Assembly: GCA_965116785.1 (NCBI GenBank)
Contig: OZ220731.1
Location: 3,844,001 to 3,908,000 of the forward strand
DNA: 64,000 nt
Source: Bin87 sp965116785
Lineage (GTDB): Bacteria > Chloroflexota > Dehalococcoidia > Lucifugimonadales > UBA3495
Direction: 5' to 3'
A program made the translations under genes and the position numbers. Shown piece by piece: positions 1 through 6,671 of this stretch. The notes under the pieces were generated by a model that was given only the letters and a program-made list of their open reading frames with translations, searched no databases and was not told the DNA's origin. Within the stretch, counting starts at the first letter, position 1, and every line of letters starts with the position of its first letter.

Positions 1-115
1 CGCGCTCATTACCTTCGCGCGTGCCGATAGCAGCATGAAATATCTCGTCCATGCGCGCCAATGCGAGGTTGTAATCCTCTTCGTTGGCGATGTGAGGGAT
101 ATTGGCCATGGTCAT
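1..115 (-). CDS. HigA-type antitoxin, 5' part only (cut by window edge)
   Basis: This is the N-terminal part of an antitoxin whose C-terminus lies beyond the window. It begins MTMANIPHIANEEDYNLALA and continues through MDEIFHAAIGTREGNER, which resembles the N-terminus of HigA-type helix-turn-helix antitoxins that neutralise HigB RNases. Its ATG (113-115) overlaps the TGA of the upstream toxin reading frame (112-114) as ATGA, so the two are translationally coupled; a second in-frame ATG is at 107-109. The toxin-first gene order also fits HigBA. No DNA-binding domain is visible because only about 38 residues are inside the window. Confidence 0.7.
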   Translation of the reverse strand, partial: MTMANIPHIANEEDYNLALARMDEIFHAAIGTREGNER

Positions 116-406
116 ATCTCCGCAGCATTGATACGGTCGTATTCTGCGTGAGTGCCGACGAAGCGGATGTAAATCTCACGTCCAGGGTGGAACAATATCA
201 ACCACCAGGCGATAGTCATTGCCCTTTATACGAAAGACTACGCGAGTGGACCCGACGATACTCGCCTGAGGAAACCGACGGATCACGTGAGATGGGCTAG
301 GCCAGTCGGCTCTACGTACCTCCGCATACCAGGCCTCAAGCGCTTCCTTGGCGTTTGGGTGCCGCTGCCAGAATGCCCTTAGTTTTCGTCTTGCAATGGT
401 CCGCAC
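112..406 (-). pseudogene. HigB-type toxin, frameshifted
   Basis: This is a HigB-family mRNA interferase disrupted by one frameshift. The first frame, from a GTG at 404-406, reads MRTIARRKLRAFWQRHPNAK and on to NDYRLVVDIV, typical of HigB-type toxins, then hits a TGA at 176-178. A shift of one frame near 191-194 restores the family C-terminus FHPGREIYIRFVGTHAEYDR and runs to the TGA at 112-114, which overlaps the antitoxin start. Either one base is extra or two are missing next to a short AAC/GTT run. A real inactivating mutation and a sequencing or assembly error are both possible. If real, the toxin lacks its C-terminal strand and should be inactive, leaving an orphan antitoxin. Confidence 0.7.
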
Positions 407-418
407 GTCGGCTGCGAA

Positions 419-1321
419 CTAGATTTGTCGGTCTGTCGGCTCTGAAGCCGCGTCGTGCTGCTCGTCGGCGTGGTATGACGAACGGACCAGCGGGCCCGAC
501 GCTACGTGCTTGAAGCCCATGCCCTCGCCGGCCACGCGCAGTTCCTCAAACTCGGCGGGAGTGTAGAAGCGGTCGATGCGGATGTGCTTGATGGACGGGC
601 GCAGGTACTGGCCGATGGTAAGCAGGTCGCAGTCTGCGGCGCGCAGGTCCGCCATAGTCTGCTTCACCTCGTCGACGGTCTCGCCCATGCCCACGATGAT
701 GCCCGACTTGGTGGGCATTTCGGGATCGAGATCCTTGACCCGGCGCAATAGTTCCAGCGACTGCCGGTAGTCGCCCTTGGGGCGCACCAAGCGGAACACC
801 CGCTCCACCGACTCGATGTTGTGGTTCAGGACCTGAGGTTGGGCGGCGACCACCTTCGCCAGCGCACCCCAGTTGCCGTCAAAATCAGGTATCAAAACCT
901 CCACGCGGCAGCCAGGCACGGCGGCTCGAACCTGCTTGATGCAGGCGGAGAAGATGCCCGCCCCACCGTCGGGCAGGTCGTCGCGGTTCACCGAGGTGAT
1001 CACACAGTACTTCAGGCCCATGCGCTTGACCGTGGACGCCAGCCGGAACGGCTCGCCCAGGTCCAGCGTGCCGGGTCGGCCAGTGGTGACGGCGCAGTAC
1101 GCGCATGCGCGGGTGCAGATGTCGCCCAGGATCATGAAGGTGGCGGCGGACCGCTCCCAGCACTCGCCGATGTTCGGGCAGTGGGCTTCCTCGCACACCG
1201 TGTGGAGCTGGCTGTCGCGCATGAGCTGTTTGAGCTCGATGTAGCGTGGACCGCCGGGCATCCGGACCTTGAGCCAGTCGGGCAGGCGGGGACGCAGTGG
1301 GGTTTCGGTCTGTGTCGTCAT
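419..1321 (-). CDS. lipA: Lipoyl synthase LipA
   Basis: This radical SAM enzyme inserts two sulfur atoms into octanoyl groups on lipoyl domains of 2-oxoacid dehydrogenases and the glycine cleavage H protein. The 300-residue protein shows both cluster motifs: the auxiliary cluster cysteines C43, C48 and C54 (CEEAHCPNIGEC) and the radical SAM CX3CX2C at C69, C73 and C76 (CTRACAYC). The terminal RSSYHADE carries the conserved serine that ligates the auxiliary cluster. I chose the ATG at 1319-1321 because GGAG precedes it; the open frame extends further but would overlap gmk. It is the last gene of the tyrA-aroA-gmk-lipA run. No lipB or lplA is in the window. Confidence 0.96.
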   Translation of the reverse strand: MTTQTETPLRPRLPDWLKVRMPGGPRYIELKQLMRDSQLHTVCEEAHCPNIGECWERSAATFMILGDICTRACAYCAVTTGRPGTLDLGEPFRLASTVKRMGLKYCVITSVNRDDLPDGGAGIFSACIKQVRAAVPGCRVEVLIPDFDGNWGALAKVVAAQPQVLNHNIESVERVFRLVRPKGDYRQSLELLRRVKDLDPEMPTKSGIIVGMGETVDEVKQTMADLRAADCDLLTIGQYLRPSIKHIRIDRFYTPAEFEELRVAGEGMGFKHVASGPLVRSSYHADEQHDAASEPTDRQI

Positions 1322-1335
1322 TCTGTTTCTCCGGA

Positions 1336-1965
1336 CTAGAGGAACTGAACCAACCGCGGGTTCACCCGGCATTTTTCGGCGGCAATGATGGCGTCAATTT
1401 CGCGGACGGCGTCATCCAGTTGTCCGTTGCGGTTGACCACCCGGTAGTCGAACTCGTGCATGCGACCCAACTCGACAGATGCTTCGTGCAAGCGGCGCTC
1501 CATTTCCGCGGTATCCTCGGTGCCGCGGCCGGCCAGGCGGCTGCGGAGTTCGTCCATGCTGGGCGGCATCACGAATATGGTCAGGGCCTCCGGCGCGATC
1601 CGACGGATGGTGGCGGCGCCCTGGACGTCTATCTCCAGTATAACGTCCCTGCCGGCGATGAGCGGGTCGCGGACCTGCTGACGGGGGACGCCGTACCAGC
1701 GGTCGTAGACTTGGGCTGATTCCAATAGCTCGTCCCGTTCGCGCATGCGCAGGAAGGTGTCCACATCCAGGAAGATGTAGTCCTCGCCGTCCACCTCCCC
1801 ATCGCGCATCGGACGCGTGGTCGCGGTCACGGCAAAGTGCCAAGACCGGCCCAGATCGCGAAGGGCGCTGATCAGCGAACCTTTGCCTGACGCCGACGGA
1901 CCAGATACCACCACCAGCAGCGGCGGAGCCGGACTGGCCTGGGGCAGCTCGGACGAGCCAACCAT
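1336..1965 (-). CDS. gmk: Guanylate kinase
   Basis: Guanylate kinase phosphorylates GMP to GDP with ATP in the cytoplasm. The 209-residue protein has the usual size and an N-terminal P-loop, GPSASGKGS, followed by the GMP-binding region with VTATTRPMRDGEVDGEDYIF and a YGVPRQQV segment. The ATG at 1963-1965 is preferred over far-upstream in-frame starts because those lie inside aroA; it leaves 7 bases after the aroA stop. The gene ends 14 bases before the lipA start, so the set is probably co-transcribed. Its placement between shikimate and lipoate genes looks like a lineage-specific operon rather than a functional unit. Confidence 0.95.
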   Translation of the reverse strand: MVGSSELPQASPAPPLLVVVSGPSASGKGSLISALRDLGRSWHFAVTATTRPMRDGEVDGEDYIFLDVDTFLRMRERDELLESAQVYDRWYGVPRQQVRDPLIAGRDVILEIDVQGAATIRRIAPEALTIFVMPPSMDELRSRLAGRGTEDTAEMERRLHEASVELGRMHEFDYRVVNRNGQLDDAVREIDAIIAAEKCRVNPRLVQFL

Positions 1966-1972
1966 CGCCAGT

Positions 1973-3271
1973 CTATTCGCCGTCCCCAACCAGGCTGGCG
2001 AGATGCTCCCAGAAGATTGGGTAGGACACCGACGCGTCCTCGGCGCCGTGGATGGTGGTCTCCCCCGAGGCGGCGAGGCCAGCCACTGCCATGGACATCG
2101 CCAACCGGTGGTCGCCGTGGCTCTCCACGTCCGCGCCCGTGAGGCCACCCACGCCGCGGATGACCATGCCGTCGTTCCGCGGCTCCAGGCTTCCGCCCAG
2201 GCGGGTCAGCTCCGATACGGTGGTGGCGATGCGGTCGGACTCCTTGACGCGCAGTTCGGCGGCGTCGCGGATGATGGTGTCGCCTTCCGCGAAACACGCG
2301 GCCACGGCCAGCACCGGCAACTCGTCGATCATGATGGGAATGATTTCGCCTCCCAGGTCGATGCCCTTGAGGCTGGCCGAAGACGCCACCACGTCGGCAA
2401 CGGGTTCGCCGCCCTCCACCCGCTCGTTCTGTAATTGCAGGGAATCGCCGGCGCCCATCATCTGCAGGGCGTCGATGATGCCGGCGCGGCTGGGGTTGAG
2501 GCCGACGCCGGTGATGGTCACCCGGGCGTTGGGGTGGATCAGGCCCGCGACCATCCAGAAGGCAGCGGAAGAGATATCTCCGGGAACCGCCACGTCCACG
2601 GCCTGCAATTCGGCGGGATGCAAGGTGAGGGCCAGCCCATCGGATTCGACACGAGCTCCCATGGCGGACATCATGCGCTCGGTGTGGTCGCGGGACAGGG
2701 CCGGCTGGTGCAGCACCGTTGGACCCGACGCCGCCAGACCGGCCAGCATCAGGCAGGACTTGACCTGCGCGCTGGCCACCGGCATCTCGTACTCGATGGA
2801 GCGCAGGGCGCCGCCGCGTATGGCCAGCGGGGCCAGGGTATTCCCATTGCGACCCATGATGGACGCGCCCATCTGCTGCAGGGGCTGCACGATCCGCCCC
2901 ATGGGTCGGGAGCGCAACGACCCGTCGCCGGACAGCACCGACACGAAGTCCTGGCTGGCTAGCAGGCCCGAGAGCAGGCGCATGGAAGTGCCGCTGTTGC
3001 CGGCGTCCAGCAGGTCGGCGGGTTCGTCCAAATTCGGGCCCGACCCGCCGACGCGAAAACTCCCGGGTTCCTCCAGCGGGTCAATGGACACTCCCATGGC
3101 CCGGAGGCAGGCGGCAGTGGAACGCACGTCCGCGCCGTCGGAAATGCCGGTTACGGTGGCGGTCCCGTTGGCGATGGCGTTGAGGATCAGCGAGCGGTGG
3201 GATACCGACTTGTCGCCGGGAACGGCCAGGGAACCGGCCAGGCGTTCGGGACTGCGAATGATCTGTTCCAC
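1973..3271 (-). CDS. aroA: 3-phosphoshikimate 1-carboxyvinyltransferase (EPSP synthase)
   Basis: EPSP synthase transfers enolpyruvyl from PEP to shikimate 3-phosphate, the sixth step of the shikimate pathway. The 432-residue length is normal. Visible motifs are PGDKSVSHR at the N-terminus (K21 for substrate binding), LDAGNSGTSMRLLSG (the PEP loop; LDAGNSGT is the bacterial form of the LxxGNAGTAMR motif) and KESDRIATT with a GDHRLAMSM motif near the C-terminus. The Gly-Asn-Ser variant of the PEP loop differs from the Gly-Asn-Ala form, which can matter for glyphosate sensitivity, but sequence alone does not settle this. The upstream neighbour tyrA is in the same direction across a 127-base gap. 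Confidence 0.96.
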   Translation of the reverse strand: MEQIIRSPERLAGSLAVPGDKSVSHRSLILNAIANGTATVTGISDGADVRSTAACLRAMGVSIDPLEEPGSFRVGGSGPNLDEPADLLDAGNSGTSMRLLSGLLASQDFVSVLSGDGSLRSRPMGRIVQPLQQMGASIMGRNGNTLAPLAIRGGALRSIEYEMPVASAQVKSCLMLAGLAASGPTVLHQPALSRDHTERMMSAMGARVESDGLALTLHPAELQAVDVAVPGDISSAAFWMVAGLIHPNARVTITGVGLNPSRAGIIDALQMMGAGDSLQLQNERVEGGEPVADVVASSASLKGIDLGGEIIPIMIDELPVLAVAACFAEGDTIIRDAAELRVKESDRIATTVSELTRLGGSLEPRNDGMVIRGVGGLTGADVESHGDHRLAMSMAVAGLAASGETTIHGAEDASVSYPIFWEHLASLVGDGE

Positions 3272-3292
3272 CTGCGTTCCTCCGGTTTTTCT

Positions 3293-3320
3293 TACATCGA
3301 TGGACAGGATTTACAGGATG
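3293..3320. repeat. ACAGGAT-type dispersed intergenic repeat, copy 1
   Basis: The gap between tyrA and aroA carries a short element with two ACAGGAT units (GACAGGATTTACAGGATG). A related element with ACAGGATT twice lies at 37341-37383, in the trpE-VOC gap. Both sit between co-directional genes. The similarity is visible by eye; copy number elsewhere is unknown. Confidence 0.4.
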
Positions 3321-3398
3321 TTGCCGACCCGGTCACCGTCGGTTCCGGCGAAAGCAGGAAAAACGGTCGGGCGAAACAGGTATCGAAACGCTACCCGG

Positions 3399-4439
3399 TC
3401 AGCGCCGATTGCCGGAGTCGCGGTCGTTGCCGCGGCGCGGGTTAAGCACGTCACCGGTCATCATGCGACGGGCGCGGTCGGCGAAGCCGCCCAGGAACAT
3501 CTGGCCCATGGACTGGCTGAAGGTAGGGTATTCTGGAGTGTTCTCCAGTTCCCGGGCGCGCGGGTTCACCTCTCCGGCCATCCACTTGTTCCGGGCCAGC
3601 ATGGCGTCCTCAAAAACAGTACCGACGGCGTCGATGTCAGGTAGTTCGCCGTCGGTATCCAGGAGCTTACGGTATTCGTACAGCTCCCGTATAAACGCGT
3701 CGATCCAGGCAACGATGGGCTGGGCGTTGCTGATGCAGATGTCGCGGTGCATCACCGGGTCCCCCGACGCCAGGCGCGTGATGTCGCGGTAGCCGGAGGA
3801 GGCCAGTTGGCCGATGTCGGACCAGTTGGCGGACTTGCTGGTGCAGCCGACCAGCGCGGTGGACAGTACGAAAGGCAGATGGCTCACCGCGGCGACGAAG
3901 CTGTCGTGCTCGTCGACGCTGATGAAATAGGGCACGCCGCCCACGGCCTCGGCCAGGGTGGATATTTCGCCCACGGCGCGTTCGCTGGCCCGGGGACTGG
4001 GAATGACGCAATAGGGCTTGCCGGCGAACATCGTCCCGTCGGCGTTGTCAGGGCCGGGAGTTTCCCGACCGGCCATGGGATGCCCGCCCACGAAGTCCAC
4101 CGAGTCGGGCAGGTATTCGTCGGCCCACTGAAGCACTTGCGTCTTCGTGCTGCCCACGTCGGTGACCACGCAGCCCTCGGGCAGATAGTCGGCCATGCCC
4201 TCCAAAAGTTCACGCATGGCCAGTACCGGCGTCGCCAGGACGATGATGTCGGCCTCGGCGATGGCGTTGCCCAGGCGTCCTTCCACGCGATCGAAGGCGT
4301 CTTTACGCTGGGCGCCGGAGCGGGCCGTGCTGTCGGCGTCGGTTCCGACCACGGTGAGGCTCCGCAGGCTGGATGCGCGGAGGGCCAGGCCCAGGGATGT
4401 GCCGATGAGTCCGGTGCCGATTACGGTAACTTGCGCCAC
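3399..4439 (-). CDS. tyrA: Prephenate dehydrogenase family protein (TyrA)
   Basis: This NAD(P)-dependent enzyme oxidatively decarboxylates prephenate (or arogenate) in tyrosine synthesis. The N-terminal Rossmann motif GTGLIG (residues 8-13) is followed by GTDADSTARS, and the catalytic region shows VGGHPMAGRETPG with the conserved histidine and the substrate arginine context. It has 346 residues; the open frame is longer, but the Rossmann fold starts right after the GTG at 4437-4439, so I take that as the start, although no clear ribosome site precedes it. A probable promoter lies just upstream (4469-4497). It heads the cluster with aroA, gmk and lipA. The C-terminal 15 residues are basic and low in complexity. 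Confidence 0.9.
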   Translation of the reverse strand: MAQVTVIGTGLIGTSLGLALRASSLRSLTVVGTDADSTARSGAQRKDAFDRVEGRLGNAIAEADIIVLATPVLAMRELLEGMADYLPEGCVVTDVGSTKTQVLQWADEYLPDSVDFVGGHPMAGRETPGPDNADGTMFAGKPYCVIPSPRASERAVGEISTLAEAVGGVPYFISVDEHDSFVAAVSHLPFVLSTALVGCTSKSANWSDIGQLASSGYRDITRLASGDPVMHRDICISNAQPIVAWIDAFIRELYEYRKLLDTDGELPDIDAVGTVFEDAMLARNKWMAGEVNPRARELENTPEYPTFSQSMGQMFLGGFADRARRMMTGDVLNPRRGNDRDSGNRR

Positions 4440-4468
4440 GAGCAGTCTGCCTAAAGGAGGTTGGGGTA

Positions 4469-4497
4469 AGTGTACAACATCGGCGACGGTCGGTAAA
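4469..4497 (-). promoter_or_regulatory. Probable promoter for tyrA-aroA-gmk-lipA
   Basis: On the minus strand, TTTACC (4492-4497) and TACACT (4469-4474) are separated by 17 bases, a fair match to a housekeeping sigma-70 promoter. The predicted start near 4462 gives a leader of about 23 bases before the GTG of tyrA. Confidence 0.5.
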
Positions 4498-4601
4498 ACG
4501 ACGTGTCCGCCATGCAAGGAAATACGTCCGGCGACGGGGCGTTTCGATTCGCGTTGGCCGCAAACCGGTAACGGCCATGGTGGGGAGCACCGACGGAGCG
4601 G

Positions 4602-5834
4602 GTGTATCATCCGGGGCCAGTGAACCCAATGTGGAACTGGGCTGCATCCCTCCGCACCAAGGACTTCCGCCTGCTCTGGGCGTCAACGGCCTTCTACTCG
4701 CTGGCCACAGGGATGGAGCAGGTCTCCGTCGGCTGGCTCATCTACGAGCTCACCGGGTCGGAGTTCATGGTGGGCGTCGCGGCGGCCGCCCGGATGCTGC
4801 CCTTTTTCGTGCTGGGCATGTTGTCCGGAGCCATCGCGGACCGGTGGGCGCGAAGGACCCTGCTGAGGGTCGGGACTCTGGCGGCCTCGGCCGTCGCGCT
4901 GTTGATGGGTTTGATGCTGCTCCAGGGGTTTGTCCACGTGTGGGCACTGATTGCGCTGGTGACCGCCCTGGGCAGCATGCTGGCCTTCACCATAACCATT
5001 CGGCAGGCGTTCACTTACGACATCGTGGGATCCGGTTTGGCGCTCAACGGGCTGGCCCTGGCTGCCATGGCGATGCAGGGTGGCGGCATCATCGGGTCTC
5101 TGGTGTCTGGGGCCATGATCGAGTTGGTTGGCCCGGGTTGGCAATTCATCGCGTCCGCCGCATTCTACGCGGTCTCCGCCGGCGCCACGCTGCTGATCGA
5201 CAACGAGGGGCGTTCACTGCGCGCGTCGTCGGAATCGGTCCTGGCGAACTTGAGGAGTTACACGAGGCTGGTGCGCGAGTATCCCATCCTGTTGATGCTC
5301 ATGTTCCTCACCGCGACCACCGAGGTGTTGGGCTTCACCCACATGACGCTGTTTCCGGTATTCGCCAAGGACGTGCTGCATGTGGGGCCGACCGGCCTGG
5401 GCGTTATGACCGCCGGACGACAGGCGGGAGGGCTGCTGGGCCTGTGGATCCTGGCCGGGCTGGGGACGGCGCGGAAGAAGGGGCTTTTGACCCTCGCAAC
5501 GGCCCTGGGATTTGGTGGCGGGCTGATGGCCTTCTCGCTGTCGGTGAACATCTATACCTTCATGGCGGTGCTGCTGTTCGTCAACGCGTGCGCCATGGCC
5601 GTGGACACGCTGTACAAGACCCTGATGCAGGACCTGGTGCCGGACGAGGAACGAGGCCGGGCCATGGGCTCGTGGGTGCTCAGCGTCGGGTTCGCTCCCG
5701 TGGGGCACGTGGGCGTGGGTGCGCTGGCCGGATTCGTCGGCGCTCCCCGGGCTCTGCTCATCAACGGCGCGGCTCTGGTAGCCATCAACTTCGCCGCGAC
5801 GCTGGGCGCGCCTCGCATACGACGAATGGCGTGA
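4602..5834 (+). CDS. MFS transporter, EntS/MFS_3-like
   Basis: This is a 12-helix major facilitator of about 400 residues, similar in layout to the EntS/MFS_3 exporters. The segment FRLLWASTAFYSLATGMEQV starts helix 1, and the helix 2-3 loop GAIADRWARRTLLR matches the MFS signature GxxxDRxxRR. A second loop near residue 345 (PDEERGRAMGSW) resembles the corresponding C-half motif. The reading frame begins with a GTG at 4602; a GTG at 4620 or ATG at 4629 are also possible starts. It ends 59 bases before the promoter of two small peptide genes on the same strand. An export role for their products is a guess from position only. Confidence 0.85.
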   Translation: MYHPGPVNPMWNWAASLRTKDFRLLWASTAFYSLATGMEQVSVGWLIYELTGSEFMVGVAAAARMLPFFVLGMLSGAIADRWARRTLLRVGTLAASAVALLMGLMLLQGFVHVWALIALVTALGSMLAFTITIRQAFTYDIVGSGLALNGLALAAMAMQGGGIIGSLVSGAMIELVGPGWQFIASAAFYAVSAGATLLIDNEGRSLRASSESVLANLRSYTRLVREYPILLMLMFLTATTEVLGFTHMTLFPVFAKDVLHVGPTGLGVMTAGRQAGGLLGLWILAGLGTARKKGLLTLATALGFGGGLMAFSLSVNIYTFMAVLLFVNACAMAVDTLYKTLMQDLVPDEERGRAMGSWVLSVGFAPVGHVGVGALAGFVGAPRALLINGAALVAINFAATLGAPRIRRMA

Positions 5835-5893
5835 CGCGGCCGGTGGCCAATGTCGGGCCGTCAGTCGGCCGAGCGCGAACTTAGCCGTAAGGG

Positions 5894-5922
5894 TTGACAT
5901 CGTCGGTATCGCCGATTATGAT
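5894..5922 (+). promoter_or_regulatory. Strong sigma-70 promoter of small peptide gene 1
   Basis: TTGACA (5894-5899), a 17-base spacer and TATGAT (5917-5922) form a near-consensus promoter. It is followed by AGGAGG (5964-5969) nine bases before the ATG. The same hexamers with the same spacing precede the second peptide gene. Confidence 0.85.
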
Positions 5923-5978
5923 AACCAAAATTACGGTTTGGAATGCGGAGGCACGCGGATTACAGGAGGCTAGGAGCG

Positions 5979-6200
5979 ATGGTTACCGTCAACGAACGTC
6001 TAGTCACCGTGGATCAAGAGAAAGTCACCGAGTTGTTGACCGAGAAAGTGGAAAGGGATCTGGCTGAAGCGCTGACCGAGTTTGGAGCCCACAAGGAAGA
6101 GATCGCGCCGGAGCGTGCCTGCCGCATTTCCCCGCCTGCCCTGGTGTACGGGGTGCCGATGGCCGGAGTGCGGTACTATAGCTTCGCGCCGGAGACGTAA
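5979..6200 (+). CDS. Small peptide 1 (possible precursor peptide), 73 aa
   Basis: I do not recognise this 73-residue protein. The N-terminus is acidic and helical, with VNERLV followed by VERDLAEALTEFG. A variable linker contains the only cysteine. The C-terminus is YGVPMAGVRYYSFAPET. A second gene 158 bases downstream encodes the same design: shared N-terminal NERL, shared VExDxAExLxEFG and an almost identical C-terminal 17-mer. Conservation at both ends with a variable middle is what one expects of a leader-plus-core precursor of a ribosomally made, modified peptide (RiPP), but no modifying enzyme adjoins it. The start is fixed by AGGAGG nine bases upstream; an in-frame ATG at 5943 lacks such a site. 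Alternatives are an unmodified signalling peptide or a small structural protein. Confidence 0.85.
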   Translation: MVTVNERLVTVDQEKVTELLTEKVERDLAEALTEFGAHKEEIAPERACRISPPALVYGVPMAGVRYYSFAPET

Positions 6201-6232
6201 GGCGGCGGGCGAGAAGGCGCGATGATGCGCTC

Positions 6233-6260
6233 GGGGCGGCCAACCGGCCGCCCCAAATAT
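6233..6260 (+). terminator. Hairpin after small peptide gene 1
   Basis: GGGGCGGCC (6233-6241), the loop AACC and GGCCGCCCC (6246-6254) form a perfect 9-bp GC stem followed by AAATATTTG. The tract after the stem is AT-rich but not a pure T-run, so this may be a terminator or an RNA-stabilising 3' end. Confidence 0.65.
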
Positions 6261-6278
6261 TTGCCTCTGCGCCTAAAA

Positions 6279-6307
6279 TTGACAAAATAGCCATAAGCCG
6301 ATATGAT
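6279..6307 (+). promoter_or_regulatory. Strong sigma-70 promoter of small peptide gene 2
   Basis: TTGACA (6279-6284), a 17-base spacer and TATGAT (6302-6307) repeat exactly the hexamers and spacing of the promoter of peptide gene 1. The ribosome site AGGAGG (6347-6352) lies six bases before the ATG. Confidence 0.85.
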
Positions 6308-6358
6308 ACAGAGCATATCAAGTGAATAGCCAATACTGACGCAAGCAGGAGGAAAACG

Positions 6359-6568
6359 ATGATTACCACCAATGAACGCCTGATTGCCGAGAAGACTCGC
6401 CGCCAGCCCGCAATGCTGCGCGAGCAGGTGGAACAGGACATGGCCGAAACGCTCAGCGAGTTCGGCTCTGCTACCGGTGAAGGCAAGCGCGAGGCCCGCG
6501 TCTACAGCTTCGGTTACGGGATCCCGATGGCCGGCGTGCGCTACTACAGTTTCTCGCCCGAGGACTAG
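6359..6568 (+). CDS. Small peptide 2 (possible precursor peptide), 69 aa
   Basis: This is a paralogue of the preceding peptide. It reads MITTNERLIAEK at the start, VEQDMAETLSEFG in the middle helix and YGIPMAGVRYYSFSPED at the end. It has no cysteine, so any maturation shared by the two does not depend on the single cysteine of peptide 1. The sequence VYSFGYG just before the conserved block partly repeats the RYYSF at the end. It has its own consensus promoter, an ideal Shine-Dalgarno site and two downstream hairpins, so it is a separate and probably strongly expressed unit. I know no family with this sequence and infer no function beyond a possible precursor peptide. Confidence 0.87.
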   Translation: MITTNERLIAEKTRRQPAMLREQVEQDMAETLSEFGSATGEGKREARVYSFGYGIPMAGVRYYSFSPED

Positions 6569-6593
6569 CCTTCGGCCAAAAAATACTGGAATT

Positions 6594-6617
6594 GGGGGCG
6601 ACCATTTGGTCGCCCCC
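6594..6617 (+). terminator. Hairpin after small peptide gene 2
   Basis: GGGGGCGACC (6594-6603), the loop ATTT and GGTCGCCCCC (6608-6617) form a perfect 10-bp stem. It resembles the hairpin after peptide gene 1 in stem length and loop size but not in exact sequence. A T-rich stretch (GTGCGTTGTT) follows. Confidence 0.7.
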
Positions 6618-6631
6618 GTGCGTTGTTGGCG

Positions 6632-6665
6632 GAAGGGCCGGGGCTCCACACCCCGGCCTTCTTTT
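6632..6665 (+). terminator. Second intrinsic terminator, between peptide gene 2 and trxB
   Basis: GAAGGGCCGGGG (6632-6643) pairs with CCCCGGCCTTC (6651-6661) with one bulged G, and TTTT follows. It would stop plus-strand transcripts just before the end of the convergent Grx-TrxR gene. Confidence 0.7.
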
Positions 6666-6671
6666 AGTGAA

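Noticed and set aside
112..406. Reading the TGA in the HigB-type toxin as selenocysteine
   Set aside because: SelB is present in the window, but the family sequence resumes in a different frame, not in frame after the TGA.
4441..4480. AAAGGAGG on the plus strand near 4453 as a ribosome site for a small plus-strand gene
   Set aside because: The following TTG reads TTG GGG TAA, so no coding frame is opened.
5979..6568. Lasso peptide assignment for the twin peptides
   Set aside because: The cores lack an acidic residue 7-9 positions after the first glycine and the leader lacks the usual penultimate threonine.
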